This document shows, piece after piece, positions 9,560 through 17,239 of a stretch of 36,660 nucleotides of DNA. The notes under the pieces are model-generated. The model was given only the letters and a program-made list of their open reading frames with translations. It ran no database searches and was not told the origin of the DNA. The DNA is from Planctomycetaceae bacterium (GTDB taxonomy: Bacteria; Planctomycetota; Planctomycetia; Planctomycetales; Planctomycetaceae). The position numbers and the translations under genes are program-made. Location of the stretch: the NCBI GenBank assembly GCA_009691905.1, contig SIAF01000007.1, positions 1 to 36,660 of the forward strand, written 5' to 3'. Numbering within the stretch: position 1 is the first letter of the stretch; every line of letters starts with the position of its first letter.

Positions 9560-10849
9560 TCATTCCGACACAGTGTGCTTGCGGGCCTTATCTGAAATAT
9601 CGTGACGGCACCAGGCACCGTCCCAGCGGATGCATTTGACTCCCTGATAGGCGCGGAGCTTGGCATCGACGATGTTCGCGCCCACCGCCGTCACCCCCAG
9701 CACCCTGCCGCCGGTGGCGACGACCCGGCCATCTTTGAGTTGCGTGCCGGCGTGAAAGACCTTGACGTGCGGGAGTTTCGCGGCAGCGTCGAGGCCTCGA
9801 ATCGCGGCGCCGGTTTCGTATTCTCCGGGGTACCCGGCCGACGCCATGACCACGCACACGGCGGGCCGAGGATCCCATTCGAGGGTCGGCAATTCACCCA
9901 GGCGCCCCTCGGCGACCGACAGCAACACCTCGGCCAAATCGCTTTTGAGCCGCATCAGCAGCGGCTGCGACTCGGGGTCGCCGAAGCGCACGTTGAATTC
10001 AAGCACCTTTGGGCCCTGGTTCGTCATCATCAACCCCGCGTACAGCACTCCCTTGAAGGGCCGGTTGCGCTTCCGCATGGCATCGATGGTCGGGACCAGA
10101 ATCTGCGAAATGATCTGATCCATCATCGGCGGCGTGATCAGCGGCGCCGGGCTGTAGGCCCCCATCCCACCCGTGTTGGGTCCCCTGTCGTCGTCGAAGG
10201 CCGCTTTGTGATCCTGCGACGTTTCGAGCGGAACGATCGTGCTGCCGTCGGTGATCGCCAGGATGCTGACTTCTTCGCCGTCGAGATGCTCTTCAACGAC
10301 GACTCGCTTTCCGGCGTCGCCGAACTCCTGCTGCCGCATGATTCGGTTGACGGCCTCCATCGCTGCCGCTTTGTTGGGGCAAACCGAGACTCCTTTTCCC
10401 GACGCCAGACCATCGGCTTTGACGACCAGCCGCGTTTCTTCGCGCTCAGCAATATAGGCCTCAGCCGCTTCGGCACTGGTGAACGTCTGCGACGCCCCGG
10501 TGGGGATCGCCGATTGCCGCATGATGTCTTTGGCGAAGACTTTGCTGCCTTCCAGTTCGGCGGCCGACCGGGCCGGACCGAATACGAGCAAGCCCTCTTT
10601 CTCGAACGCATCGACCAGCCCTGCGACCAGGGCCGCCTCGGGACCGACCACGGTCAAACCGATCGACTCGGCTTTGGCGAATTTCAGCAAGCCTTCGACA
10701 TTGGTGGCGCTGATATCGACATTGACGCCGTCCATGCCGGTCCCGGCATTGCCCGGCGCGCAGAAAACCTGCTTGACCAGCGGCGATTGCCCCAGCTTCC
10801 AAACCAGCGCATGCTCGCGCCCCCCCTGACCGACAACCAGCACTCTCAT
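9560..10849 (-). CDS. purD: Phosphoribosylamine-glycine ligase (GARS)
   Basis: A 429-residue ATP-grasp enzyme joining phosphoribosylamine and glycine with ATP, the second step of purine synthesis. It begins MRVLVVGQGGREHAL, the family N-terminus, with FCAPGNAGT next. The ATP-grasp region (about 110-310) shows VVKADGLASGKGV, EEHLDGEEVS, DDDRGPNTGGMGAYSPAP and LEFNVRFGDPE, where metal and ATP ligands lie. The C-terminal domain includes ASAGYPG and the glycine-rich VTAVG. Length and domain order are normal and no residues appear to be missing. It is a single-gene unit, divergent from the DUF1501 gene and convergent with the hydrolase gene. Confidence 0.96.
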   Translation of the reverse strand: MRVLVVGQGGREHALVWKLGQSPLVKQVFCAPGNAGTGMDGVNVDISATNVEGLLKFAKAESIGLTVVGPEAALVAGLVDAFEKEGLLVFGPARSAAELEGSKVFAKDIMRQSAIPTGASQTFTSAEAAEAYIAEREETRLVVKADGLASGKGVSVCPNKAAAMEAVNRIMRQQEFGDAGKRVVVEEHLDGEEVSILAITDGSTIVPLETSQDHKAAFDDDRGPNTGGMGAYSPAPLITPPMMDQIISQILVPTIDAMRKRNRPFKGVLYAGLMMTNQGPKVLEFNVRFGDPESQPLLMRLKSDLAEVLLSVAEGRLGELPTLEWDPRPAVCVVMASAGYPGEYETGAAIRGLDAAAKLPHVKVFHAGTQLKDGRVVATGGRVLGVTAVGANIVDAKLRAYQGVKCIRWDGAWCRHDISDKARKHTVSE

Positions 10850-11179
10850 CGCGTTTCAAACCTCGTCAACGCCTACTCTGACAACTCGCGGCTACAATAA
10901 CGGCGCCATGTCCAAAGCGGTAGTACCGCTTGACGAAGTCACCGACTGGATTGTAGTGGGTTCGACCGACTGGGGCATCTGCACGACCGTCATAATCGAT
11001 TGCCGGCGACAGTCCACTGTCGAGACTGATAGTAAGTTTCAGCAGCAGCACATGTTGCCGCCGGAAATGGCTGTGTTGGTCGCGGGGCTGCTTTCCATCG
11101 CCGAGCGCGGCTGCTAGACTCAAACCATGCAAACGGTCGCTGCGGGTTCTTGATCGGCAATCTTTGAGGATCGGGACGA
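10850..11179. other. Divergent intergenic region between purD and DUF1501 gene
   Basis: The 330 bases should contain the promoters of both genes. Two mutually antisense ORFs are called here (69 and 114 residues), but neither resembles a known protein or has a ribosome site. A short palindrome, GACAGT-CC-ACTGTC, lies at about 11011-11024. No RNA gene was recognised. Confidence 0.5.
11092..11120 (+). promoter_or_regulatory. Weak candidate sigma70-like promoter for DUF1501 gene (2)
   Basis: TTTCCA and TAGACT are separated by 17 bases, each matching four of six consensus positions. Start of transcription would be near 11127, about 53 bases before the ATG at 11180. This is suggestive only, since such matches occur by chance. 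Confidence 0.3.
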
Positions 11180-12436
11180 ATGGTCGCCATCGAATCGCAA
11201 CTGCCTGCAAACGCCGACAGGGTCTCGCGCCGCCATTTTCTGCGCGTCGGCGGCTTGAGTGTGCTGGGCGCCACGACCGCCGAGCAGCACGCCCGAGGCG
11301 AAACCGCGGGCAAATCGTCGCGGCGGTGCATTCTGGTGCTGCTCAACGGGGGGGCCAGTCAATTCGAGACATTCGACCCCAAGCCCGGCGCCCGGGGTGA
11401 CATTCGCGGCCCGTATCGCCCGATTGCCACCGCGACGGCAGGCCTTCAGCTTTGCGAGACTTTGCCGCTGCTGGCTCAGCGCAGTCAAAAATTCGCCGTC
11501 CTGCGGTCATTGTATCACGATGCGGCCCCGATTCATGAGACGTCGCTGCAACTGCTTCAAACGGGGCGGCTCGTGCAGCGCGACCTGACGCCGCCCAGCC
11601 TGGGATCAATTGTCGCGCACTGCCTGGGAACGAAAAACGATTGGCCGGCGTATGCCGTGCTGCCGCGACCTTTGAGTGATTGCGGCAGCCCGATTCGACA
11701 GGGTGCCGGTGCCGGGTCACTGGGCGCCTCGCTCGACCCCTGGAGCGTAGCCGGTCCCTGCGCCTCGGAAGAGCCTGAAAACCGTTTTGCAGAGGCCATC
11801 AGCCGGTCGGACGGCGGGATGCAGCACAGCGCGATGCAGCGCGAAGTCGTCCGCCGGTGGCTGGAGCAACCTGACGGAGAACGCCGGATTTACGGCGACA
11901 GCGAACTAGCACGCTCGTGCCTGGCGGCACGCCGCCTGGTCGAGCAGGGAACGCGGTTCGTTACGATCAATATGTTCGACTCGCTGGCCGAGCGCGTCAC
12001 CTGGGATTGTCACGCCAACAACACCTGGGCACCGGCCAGCGTTGCCGATTACCGAAGCACGCTGTGCCCCGACCTCGATCGCGGTGTGAGCGCCTTGCTC
12101 GACGATCTCGATCAGCGCGGGCTGCTCGAAGAGACACTCGTTGTGGTCACGGGAGAATTCGGCCGCACGCCGCGAATGAACGACCGCGGTGGTCGCGATC
12201 ACTGGACCGGCGTGTGGTCGGCGCTGCTGGCCGGCGGAGGCATCGCCGGCGGCCGCACGCTGGGGGCCAGCGATGCGCAAGGCACGTACCCGGCCGAACG
12301 CCCCACGTCACCGGCCGAGCTGGCGGCAACGATTCTGCAATCGCTGGGGATCGACGCCGACACGCGTTTGCCCATCTCACCGGGGGGTGATATCGCCCTT
12401 GCCGACGCGTCGCCGGTTCAGGAATTATTCGCCTGA
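11180..12436 (+). CDS. DUF1501 family exported protein (2)
   Basis: A 418-residue DUF1501 protein. The leader has a twin-arginine motif (VSRRHFLRVGGLSVLG) with a short hydrophobic stretch, predicting Tat export. Family motifs are LVLLNGGASQFETFDPKP, VTGEFGRTPRMN, GGRDHWTGVW and AGGGIAGGRTLG. It is shorter than the other four copies because the middle is reduced, but both ends are complete and the frame is intact. A GAGGATCGGGACGA stretch before the ATG may be the ribosome site. It has no DUF1549/1553 neighbour. Enzymatic activity is unproven for the family, although its fold relatives hydrolyse phosphate or sulfate esters. Confidence 0.88.
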   Translation: MVAIESQLPANADRVSRRHFLRVGGLSVLGATTAEQHARGETAGKSSRRCILVLLNGGASQFETFDPKPGARGDIRGPYRPIATATAGLQLCETLPLLAQRSQKFAVLRSLYHDAAPIHETSLQLLQTGRLVQRDLTPPSLGSIVAHCLGTKNDWPAYAVLPRPLSDCGSPIRQGAGAGSLGASLDPWSVAGPCASEEPENRFAEAISRSDGGMQHSAMQREVVRRWLEQPDGERRIYGDSELARSCLAARRLVEQGTRFVTINMFDSLAERVTWDCHANNTWAPASVADYRSTLCPDLDRGVSALLDDLDQRGLLEETLVVVTGEFGRTPRMNDRGGRDHWTGVWSALLAGGGIAGGRTLGASDAQGTYPAERPTSPAELAATILQSLGIDADTRLPISPGGDIALADASPVQELFA

Positions 12437-12584
12437 GGCGATGGCTCTGAACGCGATTGCAGCGCAGCGGAATACCGCCTGAACGCAGCCGATGGATTCG
12501 GCCGAGTACAGCCGTTGATCGCGTTGTCGGTACTTTTGATGAAGCCGGTCTGCGTCGAGCGTTTCTCTTGTGACGGAAGAAGAG

Positions 12585-12720
12585 GTTAACCACGAATAAC
12601 CCGAATTATACGAATAAAGGAAAAGGGCTCGCTTTTGGACCGATGCTCGCCGGTCAATCTTAATTCGTTTGATTCGTGAGATTCGTGGTTAACTTCTTTG
12701 GTAGCGGCCGAAGGCCGCGC
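12585..12720. repeat. ACCACGAAT dispersed inverted repeat, copy A
   Basis: The left arm (12585-12616, starting GTTAACCACGAAT) and right arm (12660-12693, ending ATTCGTGGTTAAC) are near reverse complements around a 43-base centre. Outside the right arm sits the hairpin GCGGCC-GAA-GGCCGC at 12704-12718. Read on the minus strand, about 60 bases match copy C (24008-24066) including this hairpin. It occupies most of the gap between the DUF1501 and larC genes. Confidence 0.75.
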
Positions 12721-12732
12721 CATGCATTCCAG

Positions 12733-14007
12733 TCAATGATCGTGGCCGTGATCATGCCCGTGATCGTGACTGTGGCTGTGTTCGTGCGAGGTCGCGTCGG
12801 CGGCGACCAGCTTTGGCGATGGGGTTTCCGTAAACGCAACCGGATTGCGCCCGAACGCCGCCTCGGCTTCGCGATAAACGTCGCGCAGCGGAATATTGTA
12901 GCGTGCGGCGACGGTCGCGCAGCTCTCGAACTCCGGCGTGAAAACAACCTGGTCGCCGAGTTTGCCGAGCTTTCCCTGAATCGTCCCCCACGCTGTCTCG
13001 ACCTGGCACTCCTGCCGGGCACGCTTGGTGCGCTCGACGAGTCGGCGGCGAATTCCGAAGGTTGCCGTCTCAGTGAACATCAACGACTCGAGCCGCTCGC
13101 GATCGCCCAGGCGCGCAATCACGCTCAACAGCACACCCGGTCGATCTTTTTTCATCTGAATCGGCGTGCTGAAAACGTCCAGCGCACCGGCGGCGAGCAG
13201 TTTCTGCTTCGTATAGCCGATCACCTCGCCGGGCACGTCATCAAGATTGGTTTCGAGGACCCACACCTCGTCGGTCGACTCGTGGGCGGCCGCCTCGCCG
13301 ACCAGTAGTCGCAGGACGTTGGCGCGATCGGCAAAATCCTTCGTCCCGGCACCGTAACCAATCGTCTCGATCGTCATCGCCGGGAGCGGACCAAAGCGGG
13401 ACACGACCGTCCGCAGAATCGCAGCCCCTGTCGGAGTGGTCAATTCGGCATCGACGGGCACATCGATCAGGGGAATCCCCTTCAGCAGTTCGGCGGTGCC
13501 GGGAGTCGGGACGGTACACACCCCGTGAGCGATGCGGACCTGGCCGCGCCCGGTCGGGACCGGGCCGGACAAAATCTGATCGGCCCCCAATAGATCGAAG
13601 CCGATCGCCGCTGCCACGATGTCGACGATCGAGTCGATCGCGCCGACTTCATGAAAGTGAATTTGTTCGAGCGTCGAGCCATGCACCCTGGCCTCAGCCT
13701 CGCCGATAGCGGTGAAAATCCGTCGTGCCAAATCTTTCTGCGGCGGCGACAATCGGTCGGCGGCGTCAATGATTCGGCAGATGTCGGCAAAATGCCGGTG
13801 GGCGTGCTGCTCGGGATGTTCGATCCGCAGGTACGTCGCACGAAAGCCGCAGCGCATCACGGTTTGAGTCTCGAGCCGCACCCCCGGCAGTTTCAACGAT
13901 TCGATGCCGGCGCAAATCGCCCCAAAATCGACGCCGGCGTCAACGAGGGCGGCAACCGTCATGTCGCCGCTGATGCCCGAAGAACAATCGAGATAGGCAA
14001 TTTGCAC
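12733..14007 (-). CDS. larC: Nickel pincer cofactor biosynthesis protein LarC, His-rich tail
   Basis: A 424-residue LarC (DUF111) protein. In characterised lactate racemase systems LarC is the CTP-dependent cyclometallase that inserts nickel into the pincer nucleotide. The start AYLDCSSGISGDMTVAALVDAG is the family signature. IHFHEVGAIDSIVDIVAAA and GRGQVRIAHGVCTVPTPGT with ELTTPTGAAIL follow, also family hallmarks. The last 17 residues are HEHSHSHDHGHDHGHDH, a metal-binding tail fitting nickel handling. It starts with GTG (14007), and AGGAGA lies about 11 bases upstream. No larA, larB or larE is in the window, so partner genes must lie elsewhere. The gene is bracketed by repeat copies A and B. 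Confidence 0.92.
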   Translation of the reverse strand: MQIAYLDCSSGISGDMTVAALVDAGVDFGAICAGIESLKLPGVRLETQTVMRCGFRATYLRIEHPEQHAHRHFADICRIIDAADRLSPPQKDLARRIFTAIGEAEARVHGSTLEQIHFHEVGAIDSIVDIVAAAIGFDLLGADQILSGPVPTGRGQVRIAHGVCTVPTPGTAELLKGIPLIDVPVDAELTTPTGAAILRTVVSRFGPLPAMTIETIGYGAGTKDFADRANVLRLLVGEAAAHESTDEVWVLETNLDDVPGEVIGYTKQKLLAAGALDVFSTPIQMKKDRPGVLLSVIARLGDRERLESLMFTETATFGIRRRLVERTKRARQECQVETAWGTIQGKLGKLGDQVVFTPEFESCATVAARYNIPLRDVYREAEAAFGRNPVAFTETPSPKLVAADATSHEHSHSHDHGHDHGHDH

Positions 14008-14077
14008 GGTGCGTTACATCTCCTGAAGGAGCGAATCGTGTTGCTGCCGAGGATTCTATTGCCGGGCGGCTGATTTG

Positions 14078-14129
14078 CGTAGTGGTGGCTTCCAGCCGCC
14101 AATTGTGGGAGCAGGATGCTCCCACTACG
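14078..14129. repeat. Double-hairpin element with paired outer ends
   Basis: The outer ends CGTAGTGG and CCACTACG are complementary. Inside are GGTGGC-TTCCA-GCCGCC (one G-T pair) and the perfect GTGGGAGCA-GGA-TGCTCCCAC. The layout equals that of the elements at 5984, 9467 and 14937, although the sequence differs. Confidence 0.7.
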
Positions 14130-14206
14130 AAACAAGCCGAATTCGTTCCTCTGACAATGCACGACATGTGTCAGAACGAGGCGCCGCAGCCGGTGAGACC
14201 GGCTCC

Positions 14207-14325
14207 ATTGATTCTCAAGGACCTCATTGATTATCAGCATTGATTGTCAACTGACAATCAATGGCGGCACGTCGCAACTCATTCTCCCGCATCGGGATCG
14301 AAGAACGCTGCTCCATTGATTGTCA
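14207..14325. repeat. Cluster of five ATTGATTNTCA motifs
   Basis: Eleven-base copies start at 14207, 14226, 14239 and 14315 on the plus strand and at 14252 in reverse. The copies at 14239 and 14252 face each other and form a 12-base hairpin. Spacing is irregular. It could be an array of protein-binding sites or a repeat remnant. Confidence 0.65.
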
Positions 14326-14369
14326 GCGTATTTCGAAAAAATCGAATCCGCTCGTTGGGATAACGGAGG

Positions 14370-14507
14370 AACCACGAATCGCTCGATTATCACAAATGAA
14401 TTCCGGGGCGTCGGCCCCGGACGAAAGACCGCGCGGGTCCACGACCCGCACTATTTGAACAGGCAGAAAATGCACGATTCGTGTCATTCGTAAGATTCGT
14501 GGTTGAC
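14370..14507. repeat. ACCACGAAT dispersed inverted repeat, copy B
   Basis: The left arm begins AACCACGAATC and the right arm ends GATTCGTGGTTGAC; they are imperfect reverse complements. Between them sit two hairpins, CCGGGGC-GTCG-GCCCCGG (14403-14420) and GCGGGT-CCACG-ACCCGC (14433-14449), which appear to be a second element nested in the first. Confidence 0.65.
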
Positions 14508-14936
14508 CCGCTTTTAGTTGCGACCCAAGACCCAGCCGGGAATCTGCGGTTTGAACCTTTGCTTGAGGCCGCTGGCGGCGCTCGTGCCGGCGTTTCCCGG
14601 CGTTTGCAGGCGATTCGTGATGTCACAATGTCACAATGTCACGTTCATGTGAATTTTCGAATTCTGCTGCCGCTGAGGTTTTTACGCTCGCCAAGCGTGT
14701 CGTGTTGCCGGCGATTGGCTGTTTTGAATTCTACAATTCTACGTTCATGTATTATCGTGAATTCTTCCGCCCCAGGAGAATCAGCGGGCCGAAACAGCGT
14801 GTGGAAACAGCGGGCCGAATCGACGTGAAGGTCATCATTTGCGGCGACGACGAAAGGCTGTGCGGCACTGACGGTCAATCGCGGCTGCCGAAAGCGTCTG
14901 GCCGCCAAGTCACTCAGAAACCCGATGCAAACCAAT

Positions 14937-14986
14937 GTCGCCTTTCGCTCCGCGAAAGAAAAAACTTTCGCGGAGCGAAAGGCGAC
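14937..14986. repeat. Perfect 22-base-stem palindrome with A6 loop
   Basis: The arm starting GTCGCCTTTCGCTCCGCG pairs exactly over 22 bases with the downstream arm around an AAAAAA loop. Each arm contains CTTTCGC-NNN-GCGAAAG, so it is again a palindrome made of two palindromes. Confidence 0.85.
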
Positions 14987-15706
14987 AATGAGAAACGTTC
15001 CGGCGTCAGCGATCAAGATTGCCACCCGGAAAATCGCCGTCTTCCGGCGGTTTTTGCAGGTCTGTGCTTCACAGCCGCACCATCCAGTCTTCACCGGGCC
15101 ACGAACGACGCCCCGCCGTTCGAATTTCGTTGTCAATTGTCCTTTGTCAATTGTCAATTGCCACGCGCCCTATTTTACCACGCCGCAAGGTTCCGCCAGA
15201 AGACCGCGGTGCGCAAATCTGGAAACGTGCCAAAAAAAAAGCACGGATGACTCTGACGGCGCCAAACATCAGTTTTTGTTGCCCCAAACGAGAAAAAGCC
15301 CAAGACAGGGGAAAACGATTCCTCCGCCGGTCTTACGATCGGCGGCGTTCTTGATCGAGTCCCGGTGCGCCAGGATTGACCGCCAAGTTCCAGGTTCGAC
15401 CCCTTGTCGCGGAAGGTTTTACGATTCACGCCGACAGCGGTTGCGTATCGGGCGCGCGTCGGTGTGTCGGACCGACGCGTCTTTCCGAAGCTGTTTCATT
15501 GTCCCAATGATACCGGACTTCGGCAAACGCCGGAAACCGCATCGACACACGGCGACACGAGGGAGCATCCGATCGAATGCGGAGCACACGGGAGCGCGCA
15601 ACGACGCTCGGTCAGACACAGCCTGTCCTACTGCAACTCGGTCCGCACGAGAAAGTCGCGCCATTCGCACTCGGCCCAAACTCGCCCTTGGATTTTAGAC
15701 GGGTTG

Positions 15707-15735
15707 TTGAACGTGAACGATTCCAGAGGTAAGAT
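15707..15735 (+). promoter_or_regulatory. Strong sigma70-like promoter of the PIN cassette
   Basis: TTGAAC and TAAGAT are separated by exactly 17 bases. Transcription would start near 15742, about 20 bases before the ATG at 15763. It is among the best-matching sites noticed in the window, and it directly precedes the three-gene cassette, suggesting that the cassette is its own transcription unit. Confidence 0.6.
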
Positions 15736-15762
15736 AATTGAAAGTTGCTGGCTTGTTGGCTG

Positions 15763-16587
15763 ATGGAGCGGAGTAAGAGCGAGCGGGGACCGTCGCAAGC
15801 CGTTCCGGCGGACACGATACTGAAGTCCAGAAAAATTCTTTCAACCAATATGTCCGGTCTCCGAAAGATCGTCGTCGAATGGCGCTACAAGCCGATGCTT
15901 GCCTTTTATCCGAAAATGGATGCGCTGGGAACCGAGCATGCGGAGGCGTTTCCTGATTGGCAGCGGACGGCGTTAAGTCTCGAAATCCGCGACAAGAAGC
16001 GACACCGGCGAGTGTTTTGGTCTCACCGGCGGAGTTTTTTTGAAGCCGAGAATCCGGAGAACCTGCCGGACACGTTCGCTATAATCGGTCGTTTCATCGA
16101 CAAGTTTTGTCGGGAAGTGGGCCATCGCGAATTAACGCGACTTGGCGTCCGCCAATGGTTCGCAATTCCAAGGGACGAGTCCTTTGCTGCGTTGCTCGAT
16201 CGGTTCTCCAGCAAGTTCCTGAACCCGAACGACAAATTAATTTCCGAAGCCGGCGGTTCGCTTACCGACACGCTTTATGCCGTCGACTTCAATTGGAAGG
16301 AAGGCTGGAAGGCGGCGCTCCGCGCTGGACCGATGATGCGAAAACAATGGTTTGATTCGATTCCCTACGAAACGGGCATTTTCCAAGACGCGCCGGCGTG
16401 GGAACGTGAACCTCCCAAAGGCACCTTTGAGGATTACCGTTGGTCGATTCCGGATCAGCTCCTATTCCTCGACCTGGATTGCTATCAAGAAGACATTGCG
16501 GTGGCTGATGTGGTGTCTCGTCTGTTGGATTGTCGACAGCAGTCGACGACGCTGGTGGACGCAGTGATCAAGTACTTCCTGGAGTGA
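15763..16587 (+). CDS. Uncharacterised protein, first gene of PIN cassette (TIGR04255-like?)
   Basis: A 274-residue soluble protein with no signal peptide or membrane segment. I do not recognise it securely. FPDWQRTALSLEI, the segment HRELTRLGVRQWFAIPRDE and the C-terminal LLFLDLDCYQED are arranged like the conserved blocks of the sporadically distributed TIGR04255 family, whose function is unknown. This is a remembered resemblance, not a search. The track start at 15745 is a TTG; the ATG at 15763 follows the promoter by a sensible distance, and a later ATG at 15850 (245 residues) is possible. The next gene begins four bases after its stop codon. Base composition is less GC-rich than its neighbours, hinting at acquisition. 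Confidence 0.7.
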   Translation: MERSKSERGPSQAVPADTILKSRKILSTNMSGLRKIVVEWRYKPMLAFYPKMDALGTEHAEAFPDWQRTALSLEIRDKKRHRRVFWSHRRSFFEAENPENLPDTFAIIGRFIDKFCREVGHRELTRLGVRQWFAIPRDESFAALLDRFSSKFLNPNDKLISEAGGSLTDTLYAVDFNWKEGWKAALRAGPMMRKQWFDSIPYETGIFQDAPAWEREPPKGTFEDYRWSIPDQLLFLDLDCYQEDIAVADVVSRLLDCRQQSTTLVDAVIKYFLE

Positions 16588-16591
16588 TGAA

Positions 16592-17239
16592 ATGGCAGCG
16601 CTCGCTGGATTGGCCGAACGACAGAGGACTTGCGGTTCTCCCGGGAACCTTGTCAATTTCGAGTTGCCCGCCACCGTTCCTGGCGCCGAACGCACGCCAC
16701 CCCGACGCGCTCCAAAGTCCAATCCGTGGCAGCGAACCGTTTCGGAGACTGACGATGAGATCAACGTTGACGGGGAACGCGAACAATCCACGGCGACGGA
16801 CGGGGACGGCGGTTCGAGGGGGACTCAAGACGTACAGGACACCGGAGAACGCGCTCGTTTCGCCGAGCGACTGGTCGAACTGATTGATCGCACACGTCAC
16901 TCCGTCGGAAGACTCGAATTCGCGAGCGATCTTCAATTGCTCAAACGGGATTTGTCACGTTGCCACAACCTCTCTAAGACAAGCGCGAGCGATGTAATCT
17001 TCCAATCGCTGGTCACCGACGTCGAATCGTCGTTGGCGTCAACCGGATGGAGGGAGATCACGGCCAGCCAACTTGCCGTGATTCGGGAAGTCATTTTCTG
17101 CGCATACCGCCTACCAGGCCTCGACGTCGCCTTTCTCCGGGAGGCTCGGGAAAAAATGACTAAGGCAGGCATCGAGACGATTCCGCGAGTAGATCTCCTG
17201 TCGCTCAAAATCGACGACGACTCCGACGATGACTTCTGA
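16592..17239 (+). CDS. Uncharacterised protein, second gene of PIN cassette
   Basis: A 215-residue protein of no recognised family. Residues 1-85 are low in complexity and rich in charged and polar residues (ETDDEINVDGEREQSTATDG), probably disordered. Residues 85-195 look helical (RFAERLVELIDRTRHSVGR, QLAVIREVIFCAYRL). It ends in a strongly acidic tail, KIDDDSDDDF. The ATG is supported by GGAG seven bases upstream, inside the end of gene one, and only four bases separate the two genes. Its last codons overlap the PIN gene start by 11 bases, so translation is probably coupled. A role as partner, adaptor or inhibitor of the nuclease is plausible from position and the acidic tail, but not shown. 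Confidence 0.75.
   Translation: MAALAGLAERQRTCGSPGNLVNFELPATVPGAERTPPRRAPKSNPWQRTVSETDDEINVDGEREQSTATDGDGGSRGTQDVQDTGERARFAERLVELIDRTRHSVGRLEFASDLQLLKRDLSRCHNLSKTSASDVIFQSLVTDVESSLASTGWREITASQLAVIREVIFCAYRLPGLDVAFLREAREKMTKAGIETIPRVDLLSLKIDDDSDDDF

Larger units (their letters stand above)
14008..15762. other. Repeat-rich region without a convincing gene
   Basis: In 1.75 kb between larC and the PIN cassette, every called ORF lacks family resemblance, and several overlap in different frames. The region holds two double-hairpin elements, a perfect 22-base-stem palindrome, an ATTGATT-type repeat cluster, an 8-base tandem repeat (ATGTCACA, about three copies at 14620-14642), repeat copy B, TTGTCAATTG repeats at 15130-15160 and a hairpin near 15326-15347. 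The last 60 bases contain the cassette promoter. It looks like a collecting site for small repeats and decayed sequence. Confidence 0.6.

Noticed and set aside
9602-10900. 432-residue plus-strand ORF
   Set aside because: It mirrors purD on the opposite strand and has no recognisable domain.
10866-11210. Mutually antisense ORFs of 114 and 69 residues between purD and DUF1501
   Set aside because: No ribosome site, no family features, and the interval is needed for two promoters.
15360-15430. tRNA-like GGTTCGACC segment
   Set aside because: The T-arm stem has a mismatch, and no matching acceptor arm or anticodon arm can be placed upstream.
14481-15698. Overlapping ORFs of 115, 204, 170 and 257 residues
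   Set aside because: They run through hairpins and tandem repeats in different frames, so they are chance reading frames.
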